From the NCBI GenBank assembly GCA_947373155.1, contig CANBWO010000004.1, positions 1-64,000 of the forward strand: DNA of 64,000 nt, written 5' to 3'. Shown in pieces: positions 15,428-24,780 of the stretch. Both the position numbers and the translations under genes were made by a program. This DNA comes from Microbacteriaceae bacterium (lineage in GTDB: Bacteria; Actinomycetota; Actinomycetes; Actinomycetales; Microbacteriaceae). The notes under the pieces were generated by a model. It made no database searches. It had not been told where the DNA came from and saw only the letters and a program-made list of their open reading frames with translations. Every line of letters starts with the position of its first letter. The stretch's first letter is position 1.

Positions 15428-16435
15428 ATGGCACTGAGATTAGAAGACAAGTGGATTTGGGATTCCTGGTACGCCTTTGATGGCCAGAACTATCACGCCT
15501 TTTACCTCCACGCCAGCCGAGCGCTCGGTGATCCGGTTCGTCGTCACAGAAACCCCATCGTTGGCCACGCAATCAGCACCGATCTAACTAACTGGACCGT
15601 GGTTCGCGACGCAATTGTGGTTAGTGATTCGCCTGCTTTTGACAGCTGGACCACTTGGACCGGTTCGGTTGTTCAGGCCGAAGACGGTCTGTGGTGGATG
15701 TTTTACACCGGAACCAGTCGTGAAGACGGCGGAGACATTCAAACCGTAGGTGCCGCCACCAGCAAAGACCTATTGGTTTGGGAAAAGGTGTCCAACCGGC
15801 CTTTGGTCACCGCCGACCCGCAGTGGTACGAACTTTTAGACAAAGCAAACTGGCATGACCAGGCTTGGCGCGACCCATGGGTGTTCAAGTTTCCCACTGG
15901 CATAACCACCGGAGCGGCCGCCATCGGTGTTGCTGGCTATCAGCAAACCACCGATATCTGGCACATGCTGGTAACCGCCCGCTCCAACCACGGCGCCTAT
16001 GCAACTAGGGGAGTGCTGGGCCACGCAACAAGCCACAACCTGATGGATTGGACAGTTCAGCCACCGTTGAGCGAGCCGGATCAAGGTTTTGGACAGCTTG
16101 AGGTGTTTCAGTTCGAGGTGGTGGACGGAGTTCCGATTTTGCTTTTCTGCTGTGGCTGGAGGGAGTTATCGGCCGAGCGCGCGCAAAGTTTTGGAAAACG
16201 TGATGCGAGTTACAGCGTTGCCGTGAATGCGGACCTCACCGGAATCGACTTCAATAACGCCAAACCGTTTGAGCACAATTTGGTTTACGCAGGGCGTCTT
16301 GTTCAAGGCCCGGATCAAAAGTGGAACCTGATTGGCTTTGTGAATGAGGTAGACGGCGAGTTTGTTGGCGAACTCAGTGACCCAATTCCGGTGACTGCAA
16401 GCGCTAGTCAAGGATTGATTCCAAGAGCCCTTTAG
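15428..16435 (+). CDS. Glycoside hydrolase of the GH32/GH43/GH68 beta-propeller type
   Basis: 335 residues from ATG 15428 (GAAAGAAG upstream), no signal peptide, so cytoplasmic. The protein has the five-bladed propeller pattern with repeated W..F-YTGTS-type strands. Candidate catalytic residues are Asp in WIWDSWY (about residue 12), Asp in WRDPWVF (the RDP motif of GH32/68) and Glu in GQLEVFQFE. It may be a beta-fructosidase acting on sucrose-like or fructo-oligosaccharides, but GH43 activity is also possible. The sugar ABC transporter genes start 236 bases downstream on the same strand, which supports a role in using the imported sugar. Confidence 0.65.
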   Translation: MALRLEDKWIWDSWYAFDGQNYHAFYLHASRALGDPVRRHRNPIVGHAISTDLTNWTVVRDAIVVSDSPAFDSWTTWTGSVVQAEDGLWWMFYTGTSREDGGDIQTVGAATSKDLLVWEKVSNRPLVTADPQWYELLDKANWHDQAWRDPWVFKFPTGITTGAAAIGVAGYQQTTDIWHMLVTARSNHGAYATRGVLGHATSHNLMDWTVQPPLSEPDQGFGQLEVFQFEVVDGVPILLFCCGWRELSAERAQSFGKRDASYSVAVNADLTGIDFNNAKPFEHNLVYAGRLVQGPDQKWNLIGFVNEVDGEFVGELSDPIPVTASASQGLIPRAL

Positions 16436-16481
16436 TTTGGTGTTTTAGGCAACAAAAAGGGCTTTATAACAAAGAAACAAC

Positions 16482-16492
16482 AAGCGGTTACA
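16482..16492. promoter_or_regulatory. LacI-type operator, copy 1
   Basis: AAGCGGTTACA matches the core of the second copy 64 bases downstream. It is part of a group of four sites around the sugar-binding protein gene. No LacI-family gene lies in the window. Confidence 0.5.
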
Positions 16493-16545
16493 GGCGAGAA
16501 ACTCTTGGTTTATAAGGGTTTTTCTTTTTTAAAGTCAAAAATTCC

Positions 16546-16558
16546 GTAAGCGGTTACA
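16546..16558. promoter_or_regulatory. LacI-type operator, copy 2
   Basis: GTAAGCGGTTACA is a near-palindrome with the central CG pair usual for LacI-family operators. It lies 114 bases before the start of the binding-protein gene. Confidence 0.6.
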
Positions 16559-16565
16559 AAGATTT

Positions 16566-16580
16566 GATAACGCTTGCGTA
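16566..16580. promoter_or_regulatory. LacI-type operator, copy 3 (degenerate)
   Basis: GATAACGCTTGCGTA has arms TAACGC and GCGTA(A) around TT. It lies within a plausible promoter region, so a bound repressor could block transcription. Confidence 0.45.
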
Positions 16581-16671
16581 AATATGCTCCTTTTTTGGTG
16601 GTTTTCGTTCTAATGTTTTCCTCAGACGCTCAGCGGGTTTGGCTGGGTGCTCATAGGAAAGGAAAACCATT

Positions 16672-17979
16672 ATGAAAAAGGGACTCCGCATTGGAGCTGC
16701 AGTAGCAATCGCTGCAATGGCTTCGGCAACCCTAGGTCTAGGTGCAGCACACGCTGCAACTCGCACCGTTACCATCTTCGGTGGATACTCGGCTGCTGAC
16801 GCAGCTGCATTCCAGGACGAACTGGACATTGCGTTCCCAGCTAGCTCGGGCATCAAGGCAAAGTTCACCGCTCTTGCATCGTTCGACACCGACATCACCG
16901 CAAAGATCAAGGCTGGTCAGGCACCGGACATCGCTATGTGGCCACAGCCAGGCGGTCTTCTAGCACAGAAGAAGAACCTAGTTCCTCTTGACCGCGTGCT
17001 AGGCGCAGCAACCCTAAAGAAGATCATCGCAACCGAGGTTCCTGGTTTCGAGCTTCTAGGCAAGTCGGGCTCGACCACTTACGGTCTTCCAGTATCGGCA
17101 AACCTAAAGTCGATCGTGTTCTACAACCCAGCAGTCTTCAAGGCAAATGGCTGGACCACCCCTAAGACTCAGGCTGACCTAGACACTCTTCAGGACAAGA
17201 TCAAGGCTTCGGGCAAGGCTTACCCATGGTGTGCCGGTACCGAGTCTGGTGGCGCAACTGGTTGGTCTTTGACCGACTGGATGGAAGAGCTAGTTCTAAA
17301 GAACGCTGGCGTTGCAACTTACAACGCATGGTGGCAGGGCAAGGTTCACTGGAACGACGCAAAGATTGTGAAGGCTGGAAACGCTCTAGCTTCGACTCTT
17401 CTTGCAGATGGCCAGACTCAGGGTGGTGGCGCAGGTGTTACCAGCCGCTTCTTCGGTCTAGCAACCACTCAGGGCCTATTCGCAAGCAGCAAGGCTGACG
17501 GCGCATGTGCACTTCTAAAGCAGGGTTCGTTCATCACCGGATTCTTCCCAGATGACATCCAGGCTGAGATCAAGAAGGGCGACTACACCCACGTTGGCGT
17601 ATTTGCTTACCCAACCCCAGCTGGTGGCTACAACGCTGTTCTAGGTGGTGGCGACACCGCCGCTGTATTCCACAACAACCCAGCAGTTGCCAAGGTTGCC
17701 GCTTACATCATGAGCGACAAGATGGGAACCCACGGTTACGCAACTAAGGCTTCGGGCTTCCTATCGACCCACAAGACCTTCCCAGCTGCGTACTTCAGTG
17801 GTCTAAACCGCCAGTTCCAGACCATCCTTGGCTCGGCTAAGGGCTTCGGCTTCGACGGTTCGGACCAGGCACCACCAGCTGTAAACGCAGCTGAGTGGAG
17901 CGAGCTAACCAACTGGTTCGCTGGCAAGGAAAGCATGGCAAAGGCGTTCAGCATCATCGACGCTGCTTACAACAACTAG
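16672..17979 (+). CDS. ABC transporter sugar-binding protein (alpha-glucoside type), copy 1
   Basis: 435 residues from ATG 16672, with a strong AGGAAAGGA ribosome site. The Sec signal peptide ends at GAAHA (about residue 29); there is no lipobox cysteine. The mature protein begins TRTVTIFGGYSAADAAAFQD and follows the family 1 solute-binding fold, resembling AglE-like alpha-glucoside receptors. Codon use is strongly biased (CTA and CTT for Leu, CCA for Pro), as in the ATP synthase and rho genes, so it is likely very highly expressed. LacI-type operators lie upstream and one directly downstream. It is paralogous to the protein at 20193-21518: both share the ELDIAFPxSSGIKA and YPWC segments. Confidence 0.88.
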   Translation: MKKGLRIGAAVAIAAMASATLGLGAAHAATRTVTIFGGYSAADAAAFQDELDIAFPASSGIKAKFTALASFDTDITAKIKAGQAPDIAMWPQPGGLLAQKKNLVPLDRVLGAATLKKIIATEVPGFELLGKSGSTTYGLPVSANLKSIVFYNPAVFKANGWTTPKTQADLDTLQDKIKASGKAYPWCAGTESGGATGWSLTDWMEELVLKNAGVATYNAWWQGKVHWNDAKIVKAGNALASTLLADGQTQGGGAGVTSRFFGLATTQGLFASSKADGACALLKQGSFITGFFPDDIQAEIKKGDYTHVGVFAYPTPAGGYNAVLGGGDTAAVFHNNPAVAKVAAYIMSDKMGTHGYATKASGFLSTHKTFPAAYFSGLNRQFQTILGSAKGFGFDGSDQAPPAVNAAEWSELTNWFAGKESMAKAFSIIDAAYNN

Positions 17980-17981
17980 TC

Positions 17982-17993
17982 GTAAGCGCTTAC
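17982..17993. promoter_or_regulatory. LacI-type operator, copy 4 (perfect palindrome)
   Basis: GTAAGCGCTTAC, a perfect 12-base palindrome that begins two bases after the stop codon of the binding-protein gene. Its half-site GTAAGCG is identical to that of copy 2. The position suggests an auxiliary site for looping or a separate promoter for the permeases. Confidence 0.6.
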
Positions 17994-18024
17994 AGATAAT
18001 CGTAAGATTGTCTAAGAAGTAAAA

Positions 18025-18062
18025 AGATTTGGCGGGAAGAGTTCGCTCTTCCCGCCAAATCT
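18025..18062. promoter_or_regulatory. Long intercistronic stem-loop with TTCG loop
   Basis: AGATTTGGCGGGAAGAG (18025-18041) pairs perfectly over 17 bases with 18046-18062, closing the stable tetraloop TTCG. The plus-strand transcript has no U-run after it, so full termination of the operon is unlikely. Read from the minus strand it is followed by TTTT. The likely role is partial termination or 3' end protection of the binding-protein mRNA, so that permeases are made in smaller amounts. Confidence 0.8.
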
Positions 18063-18161
18063 CTTACCCTCCAGTAGCACCAGCAGTATTGTTTCAGCGG
18101 CTCTTTCAGAACCGAAAGCATTAGCAGCAATGCATCACCCCTCTTATGGGAAGGATTTGGG

Positions 18162-19139
18162 ATGAGTGACATCCTGTTCGCCATTTTGGCGGCAATAGTA
18201 GGTCCGGCAGTGACCTTCCTTTTTTACATACTTCTTAACTTCATCGTCAATCGCTTTCCGGAGAAAGCTCAGCGCGTTCTGCGCCCATACGTCTTCATCG
18301 GCCCAGTACTGGTTCTCGTAGGCGGCCTTCTGGTTGGCCCAACGATTCAGACCATGGTCTTTGCCTTCATGAACGAAGACTCCAGCGAGTTCGTTGGTTT
18401 CAAAAACTTTGTAAAGCTGTTTGGCGACAGTCAGTTCATCCTCACCGTTCGCAACAACTTTGAGTGGATCGCCGTAGTGCCACTGGTGACCGTGGTTCTT
18501 GGAATATTTATCGCCACCCTCACCGACAAACTAGGCCCGGTTCGCGAGCGAGTTTTCAAGTCGATTATTTTCATGCCGATGGCAATCTCTTTCGTTGCGG
18601 CTTCGTCAATATGGCGTCTAACTTATTCGTGGAACCCAGGTCACACCCAGATTGGTATGTTGAACGCAATCGTTGAGGCCTTTGGAGGCAAGGCGATTCC
18701 CTGGATCCAAAACGAAGACTTCACTATAAACAACCTCCTACTGATGGTGATTGTGGTTTGGGCAAACGCTGGATTCGCAATGACCCTGCTTTCGGCAGCA
18801 ATCAAGGCGGTACCAGAAGAGACTGTAGAAGCAGCTGCCATCGATGGAGCTAACGCTTTCCAATCGTTCTTCCAGGTGGTCGTTCCTCAGATTTGGGGAA
18901 CCGCGGTTTCGGTGTTCATCACGGTGCTGATTTCAACGATGAAGATCTTCGATGTCATTTGGGGTATGACCGGAGGAAACTTCCACACCAACGTTTTGGG
19001 TGTCGACTTCTTCCGTGAATACTTCGTTTATCAAAACACCGGTCGAGCCGCGGCGGTTGTAATGATTCTGATGATTGCAATCATCCCGATCATGATTTAC
19101 CAGGTTCGCACCTACCGCAAGCAGGAGGAACTCCGATGA
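18162..19139 (+). CDS. Sugar ABC transporter permease (MalF/AglF type)
   Basis: 325 residues from ATG 18162 with GGGAAGG upstream. Several membrane segments are visible, starting at about 5-28 and 46-70. The EAA loop that contacts the ATPase is EAAAIDGANAFQSFFQVVVP at about 223-242. It resembles AglF-type alpha-glucoside permeases, including the long N-terminal segment before the core. The stop overlaps the start of the second permease (ATGA). No ATPase gene lies in the window; a shared MsmK/UgpC-type ATPase coded elsewhere is likely. Confidence 0.88.
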   Translation: MSDILFAILAAIVGPAVTFLFYILLNFIVNRFPEKAQRVLRPYVFIGPVLVLVGGLLVGPTIQTMVFAFMNEDSSEFVGFKNFVKLFGDSQFILTVRNNFEWIAVVPLVTVVLGIFIATLTDKLGPVRERVFKSIIFMPMAISFVAASSIWRLTYSWNPGHTQIGMLNAIVEAFGGKAIPWIQNEDFTINNLLLMVIVVWANAGFAMTLLSAAIKAVPEETVEAAAIDGANAFQSFFQVVVPQIWGTAVSVFITVLISTMKIFDVIWGMTGGNFHTNVLGVDFFREYFVYQNTGRAAAVVMILMIAIIPIMIYQVRTYRKQEELR

Positions 19140-20041
19140 GCAGCATGAATCACTTTGTAGCGCGGGTCCGCAAATTCCGTCCTCTTTCAACCCTCATTAT
19201 GTTGGTTGTGGTGGCCATTTGGGCACTGCCAACTTTGGGTCTTTTGGTAACTGCTTTCCGCACTCAGATGTCGTCGGTTACCACCGGTTGGTGGACTGCT
19301 ATTTTTGACCCATTCCACCAGGACTGGACCACCAAGGCTTTCACTACCGTATTTAGTTCCACTTGGGATTTGGGTCCGGCATTCTTCTCTACCGTTGCAA
19401 TCTCGGTTCCTGCAACAATTTTGCCGATTACCTTCGCGGCTTTTGCTGCCTACGGTTTTACCTTCCTTACCTTCAAGGGTCGCGAAGTTTGGTTCAGCCT
19501 CATCATCGCTTTGATGGTTGTGCCTATGCAGGCGGTTATCGTTGCCATCTTGCAGATGTTCATGGCCTTCGATCAGTGGTTGCTAACAATCCCAGGTAAC
19601 GAATACGGCGACATCAAGTTGTCGGGTGAGTATCCAGCAGCTTGGATCGTTCACAGCGCATTTGCTATGCCATTGGCGGTTTACATTTTGCGTAACTACA
19701 TGATGACTTTGCCCATGGCACTCATTGAGGCGGCCCGCATCGATGGAGCCAGTCACTTCCAGATCTTCTGGCGCCTAATCATTCCGATGTCGGTTCCAGC
19801 TTTGGCGTCGTTTGCTATCTTCCAGTTCCTATGGGTTTGGAACGACTACTTCATCGCCTACCTATTTGCTGGCAATCACACCGTGATGACATACCAGATT
19901 CTGTCTATGCTCGGACAGCACGGTGAGGGCTGGCAGGTTGTTATGGCCGGAAGCCTAATCTCGATCATTGTTCCACTGACTGTGTTCTTTAGCCTTCAGC
20001 GTTACTTTGTGCGTGGCCTTACCGCTGGTTCGGTCAAATAA
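19136..20041 (+). CDS. Sugar ABC transporter permease (MalG/AglG type)
   Basis: 301 residues from ATG 19136, overlapping the previous stop by four bases, so translation is coupled. About six membrane segments. The EAA motif is EAARIDGASHFQIFWRLIIP at about 197-216. It pairs with the upstream permease to form the transmembrane channel. A hairpin lies 30 bases after the stop. Confidence 0.9.
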   Translation: MSSMNHFVARVRKFRPLSTLIMLVVVAIWALPTLGLLVTAFRTQMSSVTTGWWTAIFDPFHQDWTTKAFTTVFSSTWDLGPAFFSTVAISVPATILPITFAAFAAYGFTFLTFKGREVWFSLIIALMVVPMQAVIVAILQMFMAFDQWLLTIPGNEYGDIKLSGEYPAAWIVHSAFAMPLAVYILRNYMMTLPMALIEAARIDGASHFQIFWRLIIPMSVPALASFAIFQFLWVWNDYFIAYLFAGNHTVMTYQILSMLGQHGEGWQVVMAGSLISIIVPLTVFFSLQRYFVRGLTAGSVK

Positions 20042-20071
20042 TAAGCCTGGGCAAACCTTTCCTAGGAAGAG

Positions 20072-20107
20072 ATGGCGGTCACCTTTTGGTGACCGTCATT
20101 TCGCTTT
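20072..20107 (+). terminator. Probable terminator after the permease genes
   Basis: ATGGCGGTCACC (20072-20083) pairs with GGTGACCGTCAT (20088-20099), one G-T pair, TTTT loop, followed by TTTCGCTTT. The U-run is interrupted, so read-through into the second binding-protein gene is possible. Confidence 0.65.
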
Positions 20108-20192
20108 AACGAATCCGTTTGTTGGCAGCCTGATTTATGCTTGACCTAAGATTCGCCGGCGAGCGGACTGTTGAGTACCTAAGGGGTTTTCC

Positions 20193-21518
20193 TTGAAGCC
20201 AAAGTTTTCAAATCGCGTTTTGCGTTGGCTTTCGATTGCCTTGGGCACTTCCCTAGCAACTGTGGTTTTGGCTGGCCCGCCTGCCAGTGCCGCTCCCGCC
20301 ACCACGGTTTCTATTTTTGGAAGCTTCCAGGGCGAGGTTGCGAAGTCTTTGCAGGCTGAACTAGACATTGCCTTCCCTCCAAGCAGCGGCATTAAGGCGG
20401 TTTACACGCCCCTTAGCAACATGGAGGCCTCGATTCACCTGATGGTTGGCCGCAATCAAATGCCAAATATCGTGCTCTGGAATGAACCGTCGGCACTCTT
20501 GGCCTATAAGACCAAGCTGGTTTCTCTAGGAAAACTTTTGGGTGCCTCTAGGCTTGCCAAAATCCAAAACACTTTGGCATCGGGTTGGGTTCCGAGCCTC
20601 AGTGTGGGCAAGGCGCTCTTTGCTCTCCCGATTGATGTCACGCCACGAGATTTGGTGTTTTATAACCGCGACGCCTTCCGCGCAAATAAGTTGCAGGCTC
20701 CGCGCAACGATGGCGAGCTGATTGCGCTGCAGAATCAGATCATTGCTCGGGGGCTTGGTTATCCATGGTGTCTTGGCCTCGAGGCCGGCCCGGCAACGGG
20801 AGCCCCGGCGTTCAACTGGATCAAGGCGTATGCCCTAAAAGAACTGGGCCCGGCGCAGTTCAGCGAGTGGCTCAGCGGCAAAATCAAGTGGAGTTCGACA
20901 CCGATTACCACCGTGGGTAATCGTGTATCCGCAATGCTTACCGGCCCGAATCAAACCCTAGGTGGCTCAGCGGGAGCAGCCGCTAGAAACTTTTCCCAAA
21001 GCACGGCAGCCGGCTTGTATGCCAACGGCAAAGTTGCCGGTCAGTGCTTCATGATGCTTGGCAGCGTCGCCTCAACCAGCTACCTTCCGCCCACGGTGCA
21101 GAGCGAAATCGCTGCGGGAAATTACACCCACCTTGGCGTCTTCGAACTTCCAACTCCCAACACCTATCAGCCTTCCCAATTGCTAGGCGGCGACTATGCC
21201 AGTACCTTCCAAAACGATCCGGCCACTGCCAAGGTCATTGAATACTTGGTTGGAGATCAGTTTGGATCCAAGGGTCTGATTAGTCACGGGTACTTCTACA
21301 GTGCGCACAAGAACGTCCCCCTCACCCAGTACGGTTCGGGTTTCCGTCGTCAGATTGCCACCATGATTCAAAACAACGGGTCCATCGGCGTTGATCGCCA
21401 ACTGGTTTCAAACGGCGTGAACACAAGCTTGATTTGGACTAACCTCACCGGATGGTTCGCGGGAAAAACAACCATGGCTAAGGCTTTTGCCGCCATCGAC
21501 ACCGGATTCAAAAAATAA
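20193..21518 (+). CDS. ABC transporter sugar-binding protein, copy 2 (paralogue)
   Basis: 441 residues from TTG 20193 with AAGGGG upstream. The signal peptide ends near PASAAPA (about residue 34) and again has no lipobox cysteine. The mature part aligns along its length with the 16672 protein: VSIFGSFQGEVAKSLQAELD, IAFPPSSGIKA, GYPWCLG, GWFAGKTTMAKAF. Codon use is ordinary (more CTG, GGC and AAC than copy 1), so it is probably expressed at a lower level. It follows the permeases after a terminator-like hairpin, so it may be a differently regulated receptor with other sugar specificity for the same channel. Confidence 0.85.
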   Translation: MKPKFSNRVLRWLSIALGTSLATVVLAGPPASAAPATTVSIFGSFQGEVAKSLQAELDIAFPPSSGIKAVYTPLSNMEASIHLMVGRNQMPNIVLWNEPSALLAYKTKLVSLGKLLGASRLAKIQNTLASGWVPSLSVGKALFALPIDVTPRDLVFYNRDAFRANKLQAPRNDGELIALQNQIIARGLGYPWCLGLEAGPATGAPAFNWIKAYALKELGPAQFSEWLSGKIKWSSTPITTVGNRVSAMLTGPNQTLGGSAGAAARNFSQSTAAGLYANGKVAGQCFMMLGSVASTSYLPPTVQSEIAAGNYTHLGVFELPTPNTYQPSQLLGGDYASTFQNDPATAKVIEYLVGDQFGSKGLISHGYFYSAHKNVPLTQYGSGFRRQIATMIQNNGSIGVDRQLVSNGVNTSLIWTNLTGWFAGKTTMAKAFAAIDTGFKK

Positions 21519-21673
21519 CTTAGTTTCGTTTTATTGCTTGCCAGCAAAAGCAGCGACCTGCGCCAGTAGGCAGGCTTTAGGTATGATTTTAGGTAGTTGA
21601 AGCTTTTGTGTGCGGCCAACGTTGTGCCCCCAAAACTTCTGCCCAAGACTTCAAATCCGTTAGGAAAATCAAC

Positions 21674-23332
21674 TTGACTCCAGCAGACCTATCTGCCGCC
21701 ATTGTGCGCATCCTGAACGGCCTGCAGGCCTTGGGTGCACTTGGCGCTGGGCAACTGCCGGCCGACGTTGTAATCGAACGACCAAAAAATCGCGAGCACG
21801 GTGACTGGGCTACCAACACCGCGCTTCAGCTTGCCAAGAACTTCGGTACCAACCCGCGCGCTCTAGCCGAGTTGCTGGCTGCAGAACTTAGCCAAGTCCA
21901 AGGCGTTACCAAGGTCGAGATTGCCGGTCCTGGTTTCTTGAACATCACCCTAGATGCGGCGGCGGCGGGTGAACTTGCCAAGTTGATCGTGGAGGCTGGC
22001 GCAAACTACGGTAGGTCGAGCGAACTCGCCGGATCCAAGATCAACCTTGAGTTTGTTTCTGCCAACCCAACCGGACCAATGCACCTTGGTGGAGCCCGAT
22101 GGGCTGCGGTTGGCGACAGCCTGGCACGAGTCCTAGAAGCTCAGGGTGCGGCGGTAACTCGCGAGTATTACTTCAATGACCACGGTGCCCAGATCGACAG
22201 ATTCGCTCGCAGTCTTTTGGCTCGAGCTCGTGGTCTCGAAGCTCCGGAGGACGGCTACGGCGGTACCTACATCCAGGACATCGCTGATCGGGTTCTTGCG
22301 GGAACCGCGCAAGACATTCTGGCTCTGCCAGACCATGAAGCCCAAGAGCAGTTTCGAGCCCTAGGTGTTGATCTGATGTTCGGCGAGATTCGCACCAGCC
22401 TGCATGACTTTGGCGTGGACTTCGATGTCTATTTCCACGAGAACTCACTTTACGAATCTGGCGCAGTTCAAAAATCCATCGCCCGCCTAAGCGAACTCGG
22501 TCACATGTTCGAACAAGACGGCGCAATGTGGCTGAGAACCACCACATTTGGCGATGACCGCGACCGAGTTGTCCTAAAAAGCGACGGCGACTACGCCTAC
22601 ATCGCTGGAGACATTGCCTACTACCTAGACAAGCGCGAACGCGGTTTCGACCAGTGCATCTACCTGCTGGGCGCAGACCACCACGGTTATATTCAGCGAA
22701 TGATGGCCCTATGTGCAGCGTTTGGTGACCAGCCTGGTTTCAATCTTGAGATTTTGATCGGCCAAATGGTGAACCTACTTCGCGATGGCGAGCCGGTTCG
22801 AATGAGCAAGCGTGCCGGAACCGTAGTAACCATGGAAGACCTGGTTGACGCGGTTGGCACCGATGCAGCGCGTTACGCGCTGGCTCGCTCTAGCGCTAAC
22901 TCGCAGCTAGATATCGACCTAGAGCAGCTATCTAAGAAGACCAACGACAACCCGGTTTTCTACGTGCAATACGCCCAGGCCCGTACCCGCCAGGTGGCTA
23001 ACAACGCGGCATCGCTTGGCGTTGATCACAGCGAGTTCCTGCCTGCACTTTTGGAACATCCCGCCGAAGGCGAGCTGCTGGCAAAGTTGAGCGAACTTCC
23101 AAGGGTGGTGGCTCAAGCCGCCGAGTATCGCGAACCACACCGCGTGGCCCGCTACCTGGAGGAAGTTGCCGGTACATACCATCGCTGGTACGACAACTGC
23201 CGAGTTACACCGCTAAGCGGGGGTTCGGTTGAGTCGGTTCACCGCACCAGGCTTTGGTTGAACGACGCAGCCGGAACCGTTCTAAGAAATGGTCTTGCGC
23301 TGCTAGGCGTCTCGGCTCCGGAGCGGATGTAA
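21674..23332 (+). CDS. argS: Arginyl-tRNA synthetase
   Basis: Charges tRNA-Arg. 552 residues from TTG 21674; the open frame begins at 21608 but family proteins start near [13 protein letters not shown], and AGGAA lies upstream of 21674. The class I HIGH signature appears as [19 protein letters not shown], and the KMSKS loop as [11 protein letters not shown]. The N-terminal Add-1 domain and C-terminal DALR anticodon domain (ending [14 protein letters not shown]) are present, normal length. A possible -10 (TATGAT, 21582-21587) lies upstream. lysA starts five bases after the stop, so an argS-lysA-hom-thrC-thrB operon is likely. Confidence 0.96.
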   Translation: MTPADLSAAIVRILNGLQALGALGAGQLPADVVIERPKNREHGDWATNTALQLAKNFGTNPRALAELLAAELSQVQGVTKVEIAGPGFLNITLDAAAAGELAKLIVEAGANYGRSSELAGSKINLEFVSANPTGPMHLGGARWAAVGDSLARVLEAQGAAVTREYYFNDHGAQIDRFARSLLARARGLEAPEDGYGGTYIQDIADRVLAGTAQDILALPDHEAQEQFRALGVDLMFGEIRTSLHDFGVDFDVYFHENSLYESGAVQKSIARLSELGHMFEQDGAMWLRTTTFGDDRDRVVLKSDGDYAYIAGDIAYYLDKRERGFDQCIYLLGADHHGYIQRMMALCAAFGDQPGFNLEILIGQMVNLLRDGEPVRMSKRAGTVVTMEDLVDAVGTDAARYALARSSANSQLDIDLEQLSKKTNDNPVFYVQYAQARTRQVANNAASLGVDHSEFLPALLEHPAEGELLAKLSELPRVVAQAAEYREPHRVARYLEEVAGTYHRWYDNCRVTPLSGGSVESVHRTRLWLNDAAGTVLRNGLALLGVSAPERM

Positions 23333-23337
23333 GTCTT

Positions 23338-24777
23338 ATGGCAAACAAGCTGAGCCCAATCGCACCAGAATGGCTAAAGGTACCGGGGGATATCAATTCC
23401 ATCGATGCCAAGGTTTGGCCTGCCAACGTAAAACGCGATTCCAACGGCGAGCTCTTGGTTGCCGGAGTAACCGTTGATGAACTCGCAAACCAGTTCGGTA
23501 CTCCGCTATACGTTTACGATCAAGACGATTTCATGGCTCGTGCCGAGGGCATCAAGATTGCCTTGCAAGACGCTGCGGCCCGAATCGGCACCACCGCAAA
23601 GGTCTACTACGCAAGCAAGGCGTTTTTGTGCACCGAAATCGTCAGCTGGGTAGATCAGTTGGGGCTTTCCATCGATGTGGCATCTGGCGGCGAATTGGCG
23701 GCCGCTTTGGCCGGTGGCATTGACCCAGCCAGAATCGGTTTGCACGGTAACAACAAGAGCCTCACCGAAATCGGTCGCGCTGTGGCCGCTGGAGTTGGCG
23801 CCATAGTTGTGGACTCCGAAATCGAGATTGAGCGAATCGCGAGTGTTGCGGGCGCTCAAGACAAGGTGCAGGCGGTTCGTCTGCGAATCAACACGGGTGT
23901 TCACGCCAACACTCACGACTTTTTGGCTACCGCCCGCGAAGACCAAAAGTTTGGTATCCCAATAGCGGATGCACCTGCGCTGGTTGCCAAGATTCGCGCT
24001 GATCGCCACCTAAAGTTCCTGGGGTTGCACCAGCACGTGGGTAGCCAGATTTTTAGCTCCGATGGTTTCATTGAAAGCACCCGTCGACTAATTGCTCTTC
24101 ACGCTCAGTTGCTTAGCGGGGGAGACATCCCTGAACTTAACATCGGTGGCGGTTTTGGCATTAATTACAAGCCAGCCGACAACGCTCCCTCGGTGGCCAA
24201 GGTTGCCTTTGCAATCACCGATGCGGTTGCCGCGGAATGCTCAAGACTTGGCATCAAGGTTCCGGCGTTGGCATTTGAACCGGGACGTGCCCTGGTTGGA
24301 AACGCTGGAATCACCATTTACAACGTGGGCACCATCAAAGATGTAAAAATCACCGATGGCGCCGAGCCGGCGACCCGTAAGTATGTTTCGGTGGATGGCG
24401 GCATGAGTGATAACGCCCGCCCGGCTCTTTACGAGGCCGAGTACCACACGGTGCTTGCCTCCCGCACCTCGAAGGCGGTTCCTTCGCTTTCTCGCGTAGT
24501 TGGTAAGCATTGCGAAAGCGGCGACATCGTGGTGCTACACGACTACCTGCCTGCCGATGTGTCTCCAAATGATCTTTTGGCGGTGGCGGCCACCGGCGCC
24601 TATTGCTATTCCCTAAGCAGCAACTACAACTGGCTAACTCGCCCTCCCGTGGTGGCAGTGCAAAACGGCCAGGCCAGATTAATCGTTCGCGGTGAAACCG
24701 AGGCAGACTTGTTTGCGAGAGATGTGCGGTACCAAGCCGCTCACGCGGGCAGTGCCTCCAGAAATGAAAAGGGTTAG
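23338..24777 (+). CDS. lysA: Diaminopimelate decarboxylase
   Basis: Final step of lysine synthesis, meso-DAP to lysine, PLP dependent. 479 residues from ATG 23338; the frame extends upstream into argS but the gene order and family length favour this start. The PLP lysine is in VYYASKAF. Other family motifs: HQHVGSQIF, LNIGGGFGINY, AFEPGRALVG, HCESGD and GAYCYSLSSNYNW. Followed three bases later by hom. Confidence 0.96.
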   Translation: MANKLSPIAPEWLKVPGDINSIDAKVWPANVKRDSNGELLVAGVTVDELANQFGTPLYVYDQDDFMARAEGIKIALQDAAARIGTTAKVYYASKAFLCTEIVSWVDQLGLSIDVASGGELAAALAGGIDPARIGLHGNNKSLTEIGRAVAAGVGAIVVDSEIEIERIASVAGAQDKVQAVRLRINTGVHANTHDFLATAREDQKFGIPIADAPALVAKIRADRHLKFLGLHQHVGSQIFSSDGFIESTRRLIALHAQLLSGGDIPELNIGGGFGINYKPADNAPSVAKVAFAITDAVAAECSRLGIKVPALAFEPGRALVGNAGITIYNVGTIKDVKITDGAEPATRKYVSVDGGMSDNARPALYEAEYHTVLASRTSKAVPSLSRVVGKHCESGDIVVLHDYLPADVSPNDLLAVAATGAYCYSLSSNYNWLTRPPVVAVQNGQARLIVRGETEADLFARDVRYQAAHAGSASRNEKG

Positions 24778-24780
24778 ACC

